Shown: positions 20,226 through 29,725, numbered from the stretch's first letter. The stretch: 64,000 bases of DNA from Paenisporosarcina antarctica (GCF_004367585.1 NZ_CP038015.1:2548001-2612000), one strand, 5' to 3'. Numbers and translations: made by a program. The notes: a model not told the origin generated them from the sequence alone.

Positions 20226-21164
20226 ATGAGTGTTGTAAAAGAGAAAGAATTCAAGTTTGAAAAGAAAACAGAAACATATGAAGTAAAAGTTCATCCACAA
20301 TCAGATCGTCTGTATCACATTGAAATTTCAAAAAAGGCGATTGCGAATTTCCTTGAAGTAGTAAAGCAGGATAATCAATCTGTTCAGCATTTAGAGTACA
20401 CACCTTACGCGCATCATATTGTGGCTTCTTATTTATTGGATCAAGTAGGAGAAGAATTTGGTGAACTGCTTAAAAACATTGTTCATGATCGAGAATCAGG
20501 TGGATTTACACTTGGCTTAGAAGGTGTTACTAAAGATACAGACGAATATGTTATTTTCTCAACAGCCATTTCTTACTTGGTAGGTATTCCAAACCATGAT
20601 TCTATGTCAGGTAAATACTATGCACGCTTTAGCGTAAAAGATACAGATGGCAGTGACTCTTATCTTCGTCAGGCCTATCGCTTATTCACACTGCATACGG
20701 ATGGTACGTTTGTAGATGAGCCTACGGATTGGTTACTAATGATGAAGATGATTGAAGAAAATGCTCGCGGCGGAGAATCACGTTTATTACACCTTGATGA
20801 CTGGAAAGAGTTAGATAAATATGTAAACCATCCATTAGCAAACCACAAATTCACATATAAAGCACCAAAAAGTAAAAATGTTGATCAAGAAATTGATCGT
20901 TTAACGTTCTTCGATCACGAAGGCAAACCTGGTATTTGTTATATCGACCAATTTGTTTATCCTGAATCTATTGAGCAAGCCAAATATCTTCGTGATCTTT
21001 CTCTATCAATGGAAAATGATGAAAATGTAGTAGAGTTGGGACTTGCTATAGGAGATCTTGTTGTCCTTAATAATATTTTCTGGCTTCATGGTCGCGCTGC
21101 TTTTGAAAAAGATGCTAACTTGAATCGCGAGTTACTTCGTCAGCGTGGACGTTTTAACAAATAA
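20226..21164 (+). CDS. glaH: Glutarate 2-hydroxylase (Fe(II)/2-oxoglutarate dioxygenase)
   Basis: Hydroxylates glutarate to L-2-hydroxyglutarate using O2 and 2-oxoglutarate, a late step of lysine/cadaverine breakdown. The 312-aa protein matches the CsiD/GlaH family in length. The metal triad is H157 and D159 (LHTDGTF) with H288 (WLHGRAAF), and R290 is placed to hold 2-oxoglutarate. The start at 20226 follows AGGAGGAATTACCC. Its product is the substrate of LhgO (14298-15512). Together they return glutarate to the TCA cycle as 2-oxoglutarate. The upstream glutarate-forming genes are not in the window. Confidence 0.92.
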   Translation: MSVVKEKEFKFEKKTETYEVKVHPQSDRLYHIEISKKAIANFLEVVKQDNQSVQHLEYTPYAHHIVASYLLDQVGEEFGELLKNIVHDRESGGFTLGLEGVTKDTDEYVIFSTAISYLVGIPNHDSMSGKYYARFSVKDTDGSDSYLRQAYRLFTLHTDGTFVDEPTDWLLMMKMIEENARGGESRLLHLDDWKELDKYVNHPLANHKFTYKAPKSKNVDQEIDRLTFFDHEGKPGICYIDQFVYPESIEQAKYLRDLSLSMENDENVVELGLAIGDLVVLNNIFWLHGRAAFEKDANLNRELLRQRGRFNK

Positions 21165-21245
21165 CTTATACTAACCCTATAGAACTCACATGTGCTAGTC
21201 GCCTGTGAATTCTTTTGGATTAGATTTATTTTTCTATAGAGTATC

Positions 21246-21630
21246 GAATTAGATTTCTGGCTCGCTTTGGACGGCATACCTGCTGCATCATAACCTAGGG
21301 AGTAAGAAGAATGGAGATGTGACTTTGTCACATCTCCATTCTTCTTTTTTAAAGGCAATCTTGCGGCGGTTGTCCATCCGTCGCTCTCCTTCAACCTCAA
21401 CGTGCATTGGTCTTTAATTTTGGTTTACTAGTGAATAGACACTTACTGCTTAGAAAGGAAGCGGCCGAAGATACAATTTCGGCCGCTAGTTGCTAACTTT
21501 AAAGTTTCGTTCTGCGTTAGTTGAATGAAGGGTTCACACACTACACAGGTTGCAAAATCCTGTCTCAAAACTGAAAGTTTACTCGTTCGCAGACGCAGTC
21601 ACAATGTTCTTTATTTGTGACTAGCATCTG
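21246..21630 (+). repeat. Structured intergenic repeat, copy C, with 3' hairpin module
   Basis: The tip stem is a perfect 20 bp (21304-21323 with 21327-21346, GAATGGAGATGTGAC around TTT). The second hairpin at 21461-21487 has a GCGGCCGAA / TTTCGGCCGC stem and GATACAAT loop. A CACACTACACAGGTTGC tail and a 3' hairpin (21590-21630, CGCAGTCACAA / TTGTGACTAGC) follow. Head sequence CTGGCTCGCTTTGGACGGC. Confidence 0.88.
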
Positions 21631-21672
21631 AAATAAATAGAATCCAGCAACTGTCTTAGCTGCTGGATTCGG
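21630..21672 (-). terminator. Terminator after PLP enzyme gene
   Basis: GAATCCAGCA (21640-21649) pairs with TGCTGGATTC (21661-21670), followed on the minus strand by a T-rich stretch. It ends the gene at 21732. Confidence 0.75.
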
Positions 21673-21731
21673 ATTGAAAAACTTGAAATTGATTAGCATT
21701 TGACACAGAGACAAGTACAATTTCTTATTGC

Positions 21732-22874
21732 CTATAATTTAGCCTGTTCAATGGCACTTTCAAATTCATCAGTAATGTCATCTAAATGTTCGATTCCTAC
21801 CGATATACGAACAAGTTGTTTGGTTATCCCAAGGGACTCGCACACTTCTTGAGGTAAAGCGCGATGAGATGTTGTCAGTGGATGTGAAACCGTCGTTTCT
21901 ACTCCGGCTAATGTTGGAACAATTTTCACCCATGATAGAGCTTTGAAAAACTGATTAACGTCTATATTTTTATGCAGTACTATGGAAACCATTGCTCCGA
22001 AACCTTCAGATGCCTGTTCAAATGGGTAATAAACTTTTTCTACATGTTTATTCAAACTAAGTGCTTCTGCCAATCCCTTTGCATTGAAAGATTGTGCCTT
22101 CATTCTTAATGCAAGTGTTTTTAACCCACGGCTTGTTAGCCACGCTTCAAATGGACTTACATTCGCTCCAAAATTAACAACTTTAGACTTAGCCTTCGCT
22201 ATTAAGTTTTCTTTTCCGACAAGGACCCCTGCCGTAATATCGCTATGCCCGCCAATGTATTTGGTTGCACTATGAACGACTAAGTCAACGCCTAGCGTAT
22301 ATGGTTTGCAATGATAAGGCGTAGCAAACGTATTGTCAACTAGTGTGTAGAGATTATGATTTTTTGCGAATTTGACAATTCCATCAAGATCTTCAACTCT
22401 AAGCAGTGGATTTGTAACCGACTCTGTATATAGAAGCTTTGTGTTCTCTTGAATCGCGTTCTCCATTTCTTGAGGATTCGAAAAAGATACAAACGTAGTC
22501 GAAATTCCAAGATCGTTCAGTTCTTCTTTTAGAAGATGATAGCTTCCCCCATATAAATCGTCCGCTGCCAAGACATGGTCACCAGTTTTGGCCACACAAA
22601 GGATTCCTGCTAGAATAGCAGACATTCCTGACGAGGAAGCCACTCCTGCAGGTGCACCTTCAAGAGCGGCAACCGCCGATGCTAATTCATCGGTGTTTGG
22701 ATTACTTACTCGTGAATACAGATAATTCCCTTCTCCTTGGTAAAACCCTTCTAGTTCATCCAAGTCATCAAAAGCAAATGCGGAAGTTTGATAAATAGGT
22801 GATACCTTACTTTTTATTTGACCTTTTTGTTTCTTTACACTATGTAATACTTTAGTTTCGAATTTTTTTGTCAT
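21732..22874 (-). CDS. Cys/Met-metabolism PLP-dependent enzyme (cystathionine gamma-synthase/lyase or methionine gamma-lyase family)
   Basis: A 380-aa fold-type I PLP enzyme of the Cys_Met_Meta_PP family. Visible motifs: YSRVSNPNTDELASAVAALE, the SSGMSAILAG phosphate loop, TLVDNTFATPYHCKP with the PLP-ring Asp, and SATKYIGGHSD with the Schiff-base Lys. ATG at 22874 has GGAGAG 8 bases upstream; a GTG nine bases before lacks spacing. A SAM-I riboswitch upstream turns it off when SAM is plentiful, which places it in methionine supply or sulfur transfer. Motifs alone do not separate MetI, MetC, MccB and methionine gamma-lyase, so no symbol is given. Confidence 0.85.
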   Translation of the reverse strand: MTKKFETKVLHSVKKQKGQIKSKVSPIYQTSAFAFDDLDELEGFYQGEGNYLYSRVSNPNTDELASAVAALEGAPAGVASSSGMSAILAGILCVAKTGDHVLAADDLYGGSYHLLKEELNDLGISTTFVSFSNPQEMENAIQENTKLLYTESVTNPLLRVEDLDGIVKFAKNHNLYTLVDNTFATPYHCKPYTLGVDLVVHSATKYIGGHSDITAGVLVGKENLIAKAKSKVVNFGANVSPFEAWLTSRGLKTLALRMKAQSFNAKGLAEALSLNKHVEKVYYPFEQASEGFGAMVSIVLHKNIDVNQFFKALSWVKIVPTLAGVETTVSHPLTTSHRALPQEVCESLGITKQLVRISVGIEHLDDITDEFESAIEQAKL

Positions 22875-22914
22875 TGCTAGCACTCTCCAATTTTAAGTAG
22901 TTTTTCACAAAAAG

Positions 22915-23064
22915 AAAAACCTCTTCATATAAGAAGAGGTCTCGTTATAGGGTCCTCCTCTTATCTATCAAACTGTCGTTTGCAGGATGTAGCACCAATG
23001 CAAGATCAACTTGCAGGTTGCTGGGTTTCACAGGGCCTGTCCCTCCACCACTCTTTATAAGAGT
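22915..23064 (-). promoter_or_regulatory. SAM-I (S-box) riboswitch with terminator
   Basis: On the minus strand the aptamer runs from CTCTTATAAAGAGTGG through GGAGGGACAGGCCC, TGAAACCCAGCAACC, a variable P3, TTGGTGCTACATCCTGC and GACAG to ATAAGAGGAGG, which closes P1. These are the conserved S-box segments. The terminator ACCTCTTC / GAAGAGGT (22919-22940) with a T-run follows. It sits 40 bases before the PLP enzyme start. Confidence 0.95.
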
Positions 23065-23996
23065 AATTATGTAGTTTTTTGTTTTATTATTCAGATTAGT
23101 ATATCAATTTCGATATATTTCGTCAATCATTTCAGTAGTTTCGCTAAAATAGAAGTTCTCTGCACCATGTTGAAATGGATCACACTACAGATTTCAAGAA
23201 AAAAATACACCGCTGGAAGACCGAACTCTCGTGGACTCGTAATTTTTTTCATCCTAGGGAGACAATTTAACTTCCTAAATATTACTATTACAACGTGGAT
23301 CACAATTTTTACAACATGGAGGCTAATTTTTACAACGTCACCTTCTATAATTACAACGTGAGAGCCATAAATTTCAACTGAGCCATCGCTCGACACTAGT
23401 ACCTTCTCTATTTGATGGTGCGAGACACATTAAAGTGTGTTTCACACGATCAAATTAGCAGAAATCGGCCGAATCACAAGGGTATTTGGCAGTTCAGTTT
23501 TCGATTAAGAGAAACTCCTTCCCCTTATATTGTCCTGCATCTATAAAACAAGCCATTATTATGAATTGTTGGTAAGTGTCCAACAAAAATAAACCACAAA
23601 ATGAAAGGATTTTAACATCCAATCTCATTTTATGGTTTTAATTTATGAATCTAATTAATAAATTATGGTAGTTTTGGAGACTCTCGATTTCTAAAATGAT
23701 AGTCAAATATCAGATTCATAGCGATATGTTTTCAACATATTTATCGATCAAAAACTTCCACGTATTTCATAGGCCACTGCCATAAATGCGCTATGGTTTA
23801 AAGATTCTTGATTGGAAATAATCTGGACACCTCCTGAAATTAGTACACTTATTATACAACAAAAACAAACAACCTTTTCCTCTAAAATTAAGAAAAGGAT
23901 TGCTTGTTTAGATTGAAAAGCCGGGGGCACATTCTGTTAGATTTTGAACAGATAAAAGAACCTCACCCTTTTTAAATGAAAGAAAATATATGTACA
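23065..23996. other. Gene-free stretch with phased array and hairpins
   Basis: No frame here has a credible start, ribosome site or family match. It contains the phased array at 23281-23395 (listed separately) and a long imperfect hairpin at 23413-23455 (TTTGATGGTGCGAGACAC against GTGTTTCACACGATCAAA). The remainder is AT-rich and looks like decayed mobile DNA. Confidence 0.5.
23281..23395. repeat. Array of five ACAAC-type boxes with 21-22 bp period
   Basis: (A/T)CAAC boxes begin at 23290, 23311, 23333, 23354 and 23376, each preceded by AATTTTT- or AATT-like sequence, ending TTTCAACTGAGCCATCGCTC. A related array is at 46781-46860. Regular spacing of two helical turns and this layout recall the multiple terminal repeats at IS21-family ends. 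No istA/istB gene remains nearby. Confidence 0.5.
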
Positions 23997-24290
23997 AGTG
24001 ATTGAAGTGAAAGGCGGCGAGAAAACATGTGCTCCTGCGGTTACTCGTCGCAAAGATATTGGACGAATTACAGTTCGTCCAATATCTTTCCAGCGGGAAT
24101 AGCAGATGTTTTCTGCACCGAAAGCGAAGCGGCAGATGCATGAGCTGAAGACCCCGGAGACAACAAGTTGTGGTTGCACAACTTGTTTGCGACGAAGCTA
24201 GCGAAGCGATGCAGGAGCAGATGTTTTTTGCTCGTCGAGGAGACTGAGGCCATGCCCACGGAATGCGTCCGCCTGAAACGAAAATCACCT
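23997..24290 (+). repeat. GC-rich hairpin repeat (second family), expanded copy
   Basis: It shares GATTGAAGTGAAAGGCGGCG, CCAGCGGGAATAG, GAGCTGAAGACCCCGGAGAC, GAGGAGACTGAGGCCATGCC and GCGTCCGCCTGAAACGAAAA with 47553-47720. I recall close relatives dispersed in many Bacillaceae genomes. This copy carries extra arms: AAAGATATTGGACGAA / TTCGTCCAATATCTTT at 24052-24089, and a long-range match between 24017-24050 and 24190-24235 (GTGCTCCTGC...CGTCGCAAA with its complement). Confidence 0.65.
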
Positions 24291-24329
24291 ACACTTGTCC
24301 ATAAGCAAAGAAATTATAAATTAACTTTT

Positions 24330-25067
24330 TCAGTAACTTCGTATTTCATTATAGATTTTCTTTTTCCATTGTAAAAATTCTTCACTCAGGACAATGGATT
24401 CAAGTCTAGGTCTGGGAAAAGGAATGGTAAACTCTTTTTTAATTTTCGCCGGCTTATCAGATAAGACAATGATCCGATCTGATAAATACAGAGCTTCTTC
24501 TATATTATGTGTGACTAGCAAAATGGAGCGTTTGTCTTGTTCCCAGATGGAAAGTAACCAATTTTGCATCTCCAAGCGAGTAAATTCATCAAGAGCAGAG
24601 AATGGTTCGTCTAAACAAATGAGTGATTGTGGACTCAATAGACTGCGAATAAAAGACACTCTTTGTTTCATACCCCCAGATAATTCATTGGGATAAGCCT
24701 GTTCATAGCCTTTTAAACCAGCTCTTTCAATCATCTGTAATGCTTCAATTTCACTTTTTTTACCGATAATTTCTCCACCTAGCAGTACATTGTCAAGTAC
24801 TGTCCGCCAGGGTAATAGTGAAGGGGATTGTGGTGTATAGCTGATTGATCCTCTTTGACCATTTATTCGTTTTCCATCCATCTGGATCTCTCCGGAGTCA
24901 GGGGTGTAGAGTCCACCAATTAGATGAAATAGCGTGCTCTTTCCACTTCCTGAAGGCCCTACTATTGAAACGAATTCTCCTTCATGTACTTGAAAAGATA
25001 AATCTTCTAGTACCTTATTGTTGTCGAAGGATTTCGTCATATTTTCTATGCTGAGCTTAATACCCAC
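24330..25067 (-). CDS. thiZ: ABC transporter ATP-binding protein, thiamine-precursor uptake
   Basis: Energises uptake of a thiamine pyrimidine precursor. 245 aa with Walker A GPSGSGKST, Q-loop YTPQSPSLLPW, signature LSGGMKQR and Walker B LICLDEPFSALD, of the nitrate/taurine/HMP importer class. GTG start at 25067 with AAGGAGGAGG; it overlaps the permease end by 11 bases. Last gene of the four-gene TPP-riboswitch operon. The symbol follows the ThiXYZ convention and is inferred from context. Confidence 0.85.
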   Translation of the reverse strand: MGIKLSIENMTKSFDNNKVLEDLSFQVHEGEFVSIVGPSGSGKSTLFHLIGGLYTPDSGEIQMDGKRINGQRGSISYTPQSPSLLPWRTVLDNVLLGGEIIGKKSEIEALQMIERAGLKGYEQAYPNELSGGMKQRVSFIRSLLSPQSLICLDEPFSALDEFTRLEMQNWLLSIWEQDKRSILLVTHNIEEALYLSDRIIVLSDKPAKIKKEFTIPFPRPRLESIVLSEEFLQWKKKIYNEIRSY

Positions 25068-25827
25068 TAGTACCCTCCTCCTTAGGCTTCCCTTTCACCA
25101 TCTTCTTCTCTAATGAAGAAATAATGGCGAAGAAGGTTAAGCTTAAAATCATAATGAGAAAGATTGCCACAAAGACACGTTCTGTTCGAAATGAGGAGGA
25201 CGCTAGAGTCATATAGACCCCGATCCCTTCTTTTGCGCCAAGCCATTCTGAGATAACCGCTCCCATTACACTATAGGTTGCTGCAATTTTTAGACCAGAA
25301 AATATCGAAGGCAATGCATATGGCCACTCTACTTTCCAAAAAATTTGTTTGTTTGATGCCCCTGCCATTTTCATATAATGCATAAGTTCAGCGCTCGTTT
25401 GTCGAAATCCACCCATCGCGGCAATGGTGATGGGGAAAAAACAAACTAACGTAATGATAATAATTTTAGGTAGAAGACCAAATCCAAACCAGATGACTAA
25501 CAATGGGGCCAATACGATGATGGGAATGTTTTGTGACAATATGATAAGTGGATAAAATGCCTCTCTAAGTTTTGGTAAACGATGCAAACTAACCGCAACT
25601 AGCAGGCCAACAGAGCTACCTATTAGTAAACCCATAAATGACAGTCGAATAGTTGAAATTAAATGGTGACTGTAAGTTGACCAGCCAGTTATTGCCTCAG
25701 CCCATATTTGCGATGGAGCTGGCAGAAGCCATTTTGGGATTTCGAGAAACCAAGTGGATAGTTGCCATAGTGAAAATAAGAGGATGAGGACCAATACTGG
25801 TCTCCATCCTCTATATAAAATTTTCAT
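25057..25827 (-). CDS. thiX: ABC transporter permease, thiamine-precursor uptake
   Basis: A 256-aa inner-membrane subunit with about six hydrophobic segments and the EAA loop (AELMHYMKMAGASNKQIFWKVEWPYALPSIFSGLK) that contacts the ATPase. It overlaps the upstream thiamine-binding gene by 4 bases (ATGA) and the ATPase gene by 11. Belongs to the BPD_transp_1 family used by ThiX/SsuC/TauC transporters; the TPP riboswitch selects the thiamine-precursor reading. Confidence 0.85.
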   Translation of the reverse strand: MKILYRGWRPVLVLILLFSLWQLSTWFLEIPKWLLPAPSQIWAEAITGWSTYSHHLISTIRLSFMGLLIGSSVGLLVAVSLHRLPKLREAFYPLIILSQNIPIIVLAPLLVIWFGFGLLPKIIIITLVCFFPITIAAMGGFRQTSAELMHYMKMAGASNKQIFWKVEWPYALPSIFSGLKIAATYSVMGAVISEWLGAKEGIGVYMTLASSSFRTERVFVAIFLIMILSLTFFAIISSLEKKMVKGKPKEEGTSGY

Positions 25828-26117
25828 GAGCGGTATTTTTCAGTCAATTTATCCATAGAAACACCGCTTGGTTGATAAAGGATTTTCACTTGAGAAATGA
25901 CATTCACACAGCCAGAATCTATCATTTTTTGATTCATCTTCTCGATCACGGAGAAAATTTCCGTCAAATTCCCCTCCATGGTTGTTTCGAGAGGATGGAC
26001 TTCATACCGTATTCCAGACTCCTGAATGATGGCAATTGCTTCTTCTATAAACGGGATTGAATCTTCCCCATTTCTTGTTTTTGGTATAATTTGAATGCTA
26101 ACTAAAGAGTTGATCAT
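25824..26117 (-). CDS. MTH1187/YkoF-like thiamine-binding protein
   Basis: A 97-aa single-domain protein with the ferredoxin-like fold of the MTH1187/DUF77 family (LVSIQIIPKTRNGEDSIPFI, YEVHPLETTMEGNLTEIFSVI). Relatives bind thiamine or its HMP moiety in the cytosol. Its place between the substrate-binding protein (stop and start adjacent, TAGATG) and the permease, under a TPP riboswitch, supports a role in handling incoming thiamine precursor. Confidence 0.8.
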   Translation of the reverse strand: MINSLVSIQIIPKTRNGEDSIPFIEEAIAIIQESGIRYEVHPLETTMEGNLTEIFSVIEKMNQKMIDSGCVNVISQVKILYQPSGVSMDKLTEKYRS

Positions 26118-27131
26118 CTATTCATTCTCCTTTTTTGGTAAAAATTCATTCGTAAAGGCTTTTTCAACTTCAAACTCGCCTTCTAATAATTCATTTTCGC
26201 TCATCCAATTTGCATAGTTTTCCCAAACAGACTTCTCTTGTATACCCCATTGTGATCCATCATCCTGATACTTTGGCGCTAACCATTTCTGGCTTGCTTT
26301 AACCAATTCAGGGTCTAAATCTGGAACAGCCTTTATTAAAACATCCGCCGCTTCTTGTGGATTGTCAATTGAGTATTCATATCCTTGTGAAGCTGCTGCT
26401 ACAAATGCACGCACAGTATCAGGATCTTCTGCAATTAACGCCTCATTCGTAATCAAAATAGGTGTATAGTAATCTAGCTTATCAGAGTAATCAGCCAGAT
26501 ACTGCATATTCAATTCCACTCCGCGAAGTTCCGCTTCAATTCCTGTCCACGCATAATAGATCCATGCAAAGTCAACATCTCTTTCTACAGCTGTAAAAAA
26601 GTCTGTATCACCTGTATTAATAATATCTACTTTCTCTACATCAGCATCTTCTTGCTTCATTAAAGAGGCAATCACTGCTTTTTCAACAGGTGCTCCCCAT
26701 CCTCCATACGCTTTACCTTCATAATCTTTTGGTGAGGTAATATTCTTTTCTACAGGAGACGCAAAGCCCGATGTATTATGTTGAATTACTGCAGCAATTG
26801 ACACAATTGGTATATCTTGCACTCGTGCTTCGGTTAAGGATTCCTGATATCCAACTCCAAATTCAGCCTTACCTGCAGCTACTAGCTGGTTAGCACCCGC
26901 TTCACCTGGCATAATAATTTCGACATCAAGTCCGTTATCTTCAAAGTACCCTTTTTCTTTTGCTACATATAATCCTGTATGATTTGTATTTGGCGTCCAA
27001 TCCAATACCACTGTTACTTTCTTTAACTTGTCTATGTCTTCATTTTGTTCCGTGCTTTGGCTGTCAGTATTCCCACAGGCAGTTAGCAGTAGCAAAGCAA
27101 TTAGTGGTAATCCTATCCATTTTTTCATCAT
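26118..27131 (-). CDS. thiY: Thiamine-precursor (HMP/FAMP-type) ABC transporter substrate-binding lipoprotein
   Basis: Extracytoplasmic binding protein, about 337 aa, starting MMKKWIGLPLIALLLLTACG, a lipoprotein signal with the LTAC lipobox. The mature part belongs to the NMT1/THI5-like family (VVLDWTPNTNHTGLYVAKEKGYFED, LVAAGKAEFGVGYQESL). The longer open frame up to 27218 has no signal function; GGGGAG precedes 27131. First gene of the operon, preceded by a TPP riboswitch. Family members bind formylaminopyrimidine or HMP; which one cannot be told. Confidence 0.88.
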   Translation of the reverse strand: MMKKWIGLPLIALLLLTACGNTDSQSTEQNEDIDKLKKVTVVLDWTPNTNHTGLYVAKEKGYFEDNGLDVEIIMPGEAGANQLVAAGKAEFGVGYQESLTEARVQDIPIVSIAAVIQHNTSGFASPVEKNITSPKDYEGKAYGGWGAPVEKAVIASLMKQEDADVEKVDIINTGDTDFFTAVERDVDFAWIYYAWTGIEAELRGVELNMQYLADYSDKLDYYTPILITNEALIAEDPDTVRAFVAAASQGYEYSIDNPQEAADVLIKAVPDLDPELVKASQKWLAPKYQDDGSQWGIQEKSVWENYANWMSENELLEGEFEVEKAFTNEFLPKKENE

Positions 27132-27274
27132 CTTTTCTCCCCTTGTCTTTTCTATTAAAAGCATTAAACGATGGAACGAAAAGGTGGAAACATATTCACA
27201 AGGTACTTGATTAATCACTAACTTCTAGTGTAATTATTTTAGCACCGTCTAATTTTTAAAACATTTTTTTCATA

Positions 27275-27428
27275 TAAAAAAGCACCTCTAGGAAGGTACC
27301 TAGGGCGCATATCAACACAAATAAGAATGTTTAAATATGTTTCCTACGCTGGTATTAACCAGATCAGGTTCCAAGGGTTTGTATCTTAAGGATACGGTCT
27401 CAACCAGCAACACTGGCCCCCCCACATG
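27275..27428 (-). promoter_or_regulatory. TPP (THI-box) riboswitch with terminator
   Basis: On the minus strand: GGGGGGCC, GCTGGTTGAGACC, ACCCTTGGAACCTGATCTGG then TTAATACCAGCGTAGGAAAC, the conserved THI-box helices. A terminator follows at 27275-27308 (GCGCCCTAGG against CCTAGAGGTGC with one bulge, then T6). It controls thiY-thiamine binding-thiX-thiZ. Confidence 0.95.
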
Positions 27429-27533
27429 TTTCAGTTATGAAGTTCGTTTAATACTTTATACTGTTAACTTTGCCACACATTTGGTTCAGTTACAAGAGCT
27501 AGAGAAAACAATATGATAAAAGGATCTACCCTT

Positions 27534-27935
27534 CTGTGTCATCTATGGTTTCCGTCTCACTTTGGACTACAAAACCGTTGCATAATTACGTTGTCACATC
27601 ACAACTATTCTTCTCGCGGCAGGTTTACGTTTCTCGCTCATCTTCAACCTTCACGTGGATATGTGTTTGATTTTGGTTTACGAGGGAATAGACACTTACT
27701 GCCTAGAAAGAAAGCAGCCGAAGATACAATTTCGGCCGCTCTTTACCTACTTTAAAGTGGATGCCAATCCAATAAACCCTGGCTTGAAGCTTTAAAGTAG
27801 TAAACATTAACGGTGGCAGACACTGAGAAGTTCTTAATGAAATCTCATAGCCAATCGCTAGCAGACCACCTATCTCCGATGCTGAGATACAATTACCATT
27901 CAATTTGTGACTCGCATCAGGGACGGAACTCTCTC
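27534..27935 (+). repeat. Structured intergenic repeat, copy D (decayed) with 3' modules
   Basis: Head CTATGGTTTCCGTCTCACTT, a shortened tip (ACGTTGTCACATCACAA without its left arm), TTTTGGTTTACGAGGGAATA and the hairpin GCAGCCGAAGATACAATTTC with a half-compensated stem. Then ACGGTGGCAGACACTGAGAA and the 3' hairpin GATGCTGAGATACAATT / TTTGTGACTCGCATC at 27868-27925. It is the most eroded nearly full-length copy. Confidence 0.7.
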
Positions 27936-28159
27936 ATTTATTGAATGGCATATAAATACAAAAACCACCAATTATCTCTATTTTTATAAGTAAACAGTTT
28001 TAAATTACATCATATTTACATATCCCATTGTAATATAATGGAATAATAATGTATAGTATAGTAATATAGCTTCTTATACATTAAATATTCCAGTCTAAGA
28101 TAATTAATCTAATGATTTACTATAAAGTTCTATTGTAAAAGAAAAAGGGGATGAGATTT

Positions 28160-29644
28160 ATGCAATATGTTATAACTTCAACGTTACCCAAAGAATTTGC
28201 TGGACGCACAAAATCTTTACTTAACAGAACGAAAAATTTAAATGAGAAAGCTAACATCCCATATACGATTATTTCTACGAATTATAACCCGAATTATAAT
28301 GAAGTGTATGATCATTATTACAAATCAGGCTATATTTCTAAAGAAGTTAAATTGATGAATGTGTACGATTACTTATCAAAGAGAACATACATGAAAGATT
28401 CTGTTGCCCATGAAAAAAATGAGTTTGGATTAATGAAATTTGAAATGAAGAAAGATGAAATTTATCGCTATTTTGATAACGGTAAATATGTCCTTTACAA
28501 AAACTATGAAAATCCAAACAATCAATTGAAATTTATTGATGTAATGGATACTGGTAACCGAAAAAGAAAGTCTAGAAAAGAATTTAACCATAATGGAATT
28601 TGTCATAAAGAAATTATCTACACTCAGGGAACAACCAATATTCTTGAGGAAATCTTTTATGATGAAGATGGAATAGCCTATCTAAATAAAACTTATAATG
28701 GATCTAAAGAAAATAAACTTATTCGTATTTATTATTTTAATAGTAATGAAGTCATGCATTTCGATAATGAGAAAGTTTTTTTCAGCTATTGCTTAAGTAA
28801 AATTATTGAAAAAGATTCCACTGTCATTTGTGATGCCCGACTTCTTGATCGTCCTTTAATTGAGTTAAAAGTGCCTAATGTTAAAAAAATATTTGTCTTC
28901 CATAACTCTCATTTGAATGCCAATGATGTTCTCGATGTTAAACTATCTTATCAATATATCATTGATAACTATGACCTTTTGGATTACATAGTAGTGTTAA
29001 CTGAACAGCAAAAAGAAGATTTAAGAAATTTGATTGATGTGGAGAAAAAAGTGAAAGTCATTCCACATTCTATTAAATTAAACAACATAAAAGATGTAAA
29101 AAATAACACAGAAAATAAATTAGTATCCGTAGGTCGTCTTGTTGAGCATAAGCAGATTGATCACTTAATAGAAGCTTACCAGCTCAATCGCGACAAATTA
29201 ATTGACTTCACTATAGAGATTTATGGAACAGGTGATCAAAAGCAAAAGTTAGAGCAGCTTATTAATCACTATCAATTGCAAGAAAAGATCATGCTTATGG
29301 GTTCAACAAATGAACCAGAGAAAGTCTTCTCAACAGCGAAAGCATCATTTTTAGTTAGCAAGTTTGAAGGATTTGGCTTAGTAATTATGGAAAGTATAAA
29401 TAGTGGATGTCCGGTAGTAGCATATGATATAAAATATGGTCCAAGAGATTTAATATCTCCTGAAATAAATGGGTTAGTTATTGAACAAGATAATATACAG
29501 GCATTATCAGATGCAATGGTTCAAGTCGTGAACATGGATTTCAAAGAAGTTACACCAGATAATAGATTTAGTGATGAACATTTTATTGATAATTGGAGTT
29601 TCTTGGATCCAAAGAAAAAAAGTAATTTTTTCAGTAAAATTTAG
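28160..29644 (+). CDS. GT4-type glycosyltransferase, probable teichoic acid glycosyltransferase
   Basis: A 494-aa protein. The first half is the beta-sheet-rich extension seen in TagE/TarM-type enzymes (FDNGKYVLYKNYENPNNQLK, IYTQGTTNILEEIFYDEDGI). The second half is a Glycos_transf_1 domain with NKLVSVGRLVEHKQIDHLIE and the EX7E-type FEGFGLVIMESINSGCPVVA. ATG at 28160 has GGGG at 9 bases; an upstream ATG at 28151 is too close. It stands next to gtaB and polymerase genes for teichoic acid, so adding sugar to a polyol-phosphate polymer is the natural reading. Acceptor is inferred. Confidence 0.8.
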   Translation: MQYVITSTLPKEFAGRTKSLLNRTKNLNEKANIPYTIISTNYNPNYNEVYDHYYKSGYISKEVKLMNVYDYLSKRTYMKDSVAHEKNEFGLMKFEMKKDEIYRYFDNGKYVLYKNYENPNNQLKFIDVMDTGNRKRKSRKEFNHNGICHKEIIYTQGTTNILEEIFYDEDGIAYLNKTYNGSKENKLIRIYYFNSNEVMHFDNEKVFFSYCLSKIIEKDSTVICDARLLDRPLIELKVPNVKKIFVFHNSHLNANDVLDVKLSYQYIIDNYDLLDYIVVLTEQQKEDLRNLIDVEKKVKVIPHSIKLNNIKDVKNNTENKLVSVGRLVEHKQIDHLIEAYQLNRDKLIDFTIEIYGTGDQKQKLEQLINHYQLQEKIMLMGSTNEPEKVFSTAKASFLVSKFEGFGLVIMESINSGCPVVAYDIKYGPRDLISPEINGLVIEQDNIQALSDAMVQVVNMDFKEVTPDNRFSDEHFIDNWSFLDPKKKSNFFSKI

Positions 29645-29725
29645 TTAAATAATAATAGTGGATTTTATTATTTAACTTTTCGTGGATAAGATATGCGGAT
29701 GAGTCTACCGAATAATTTAAAACAC

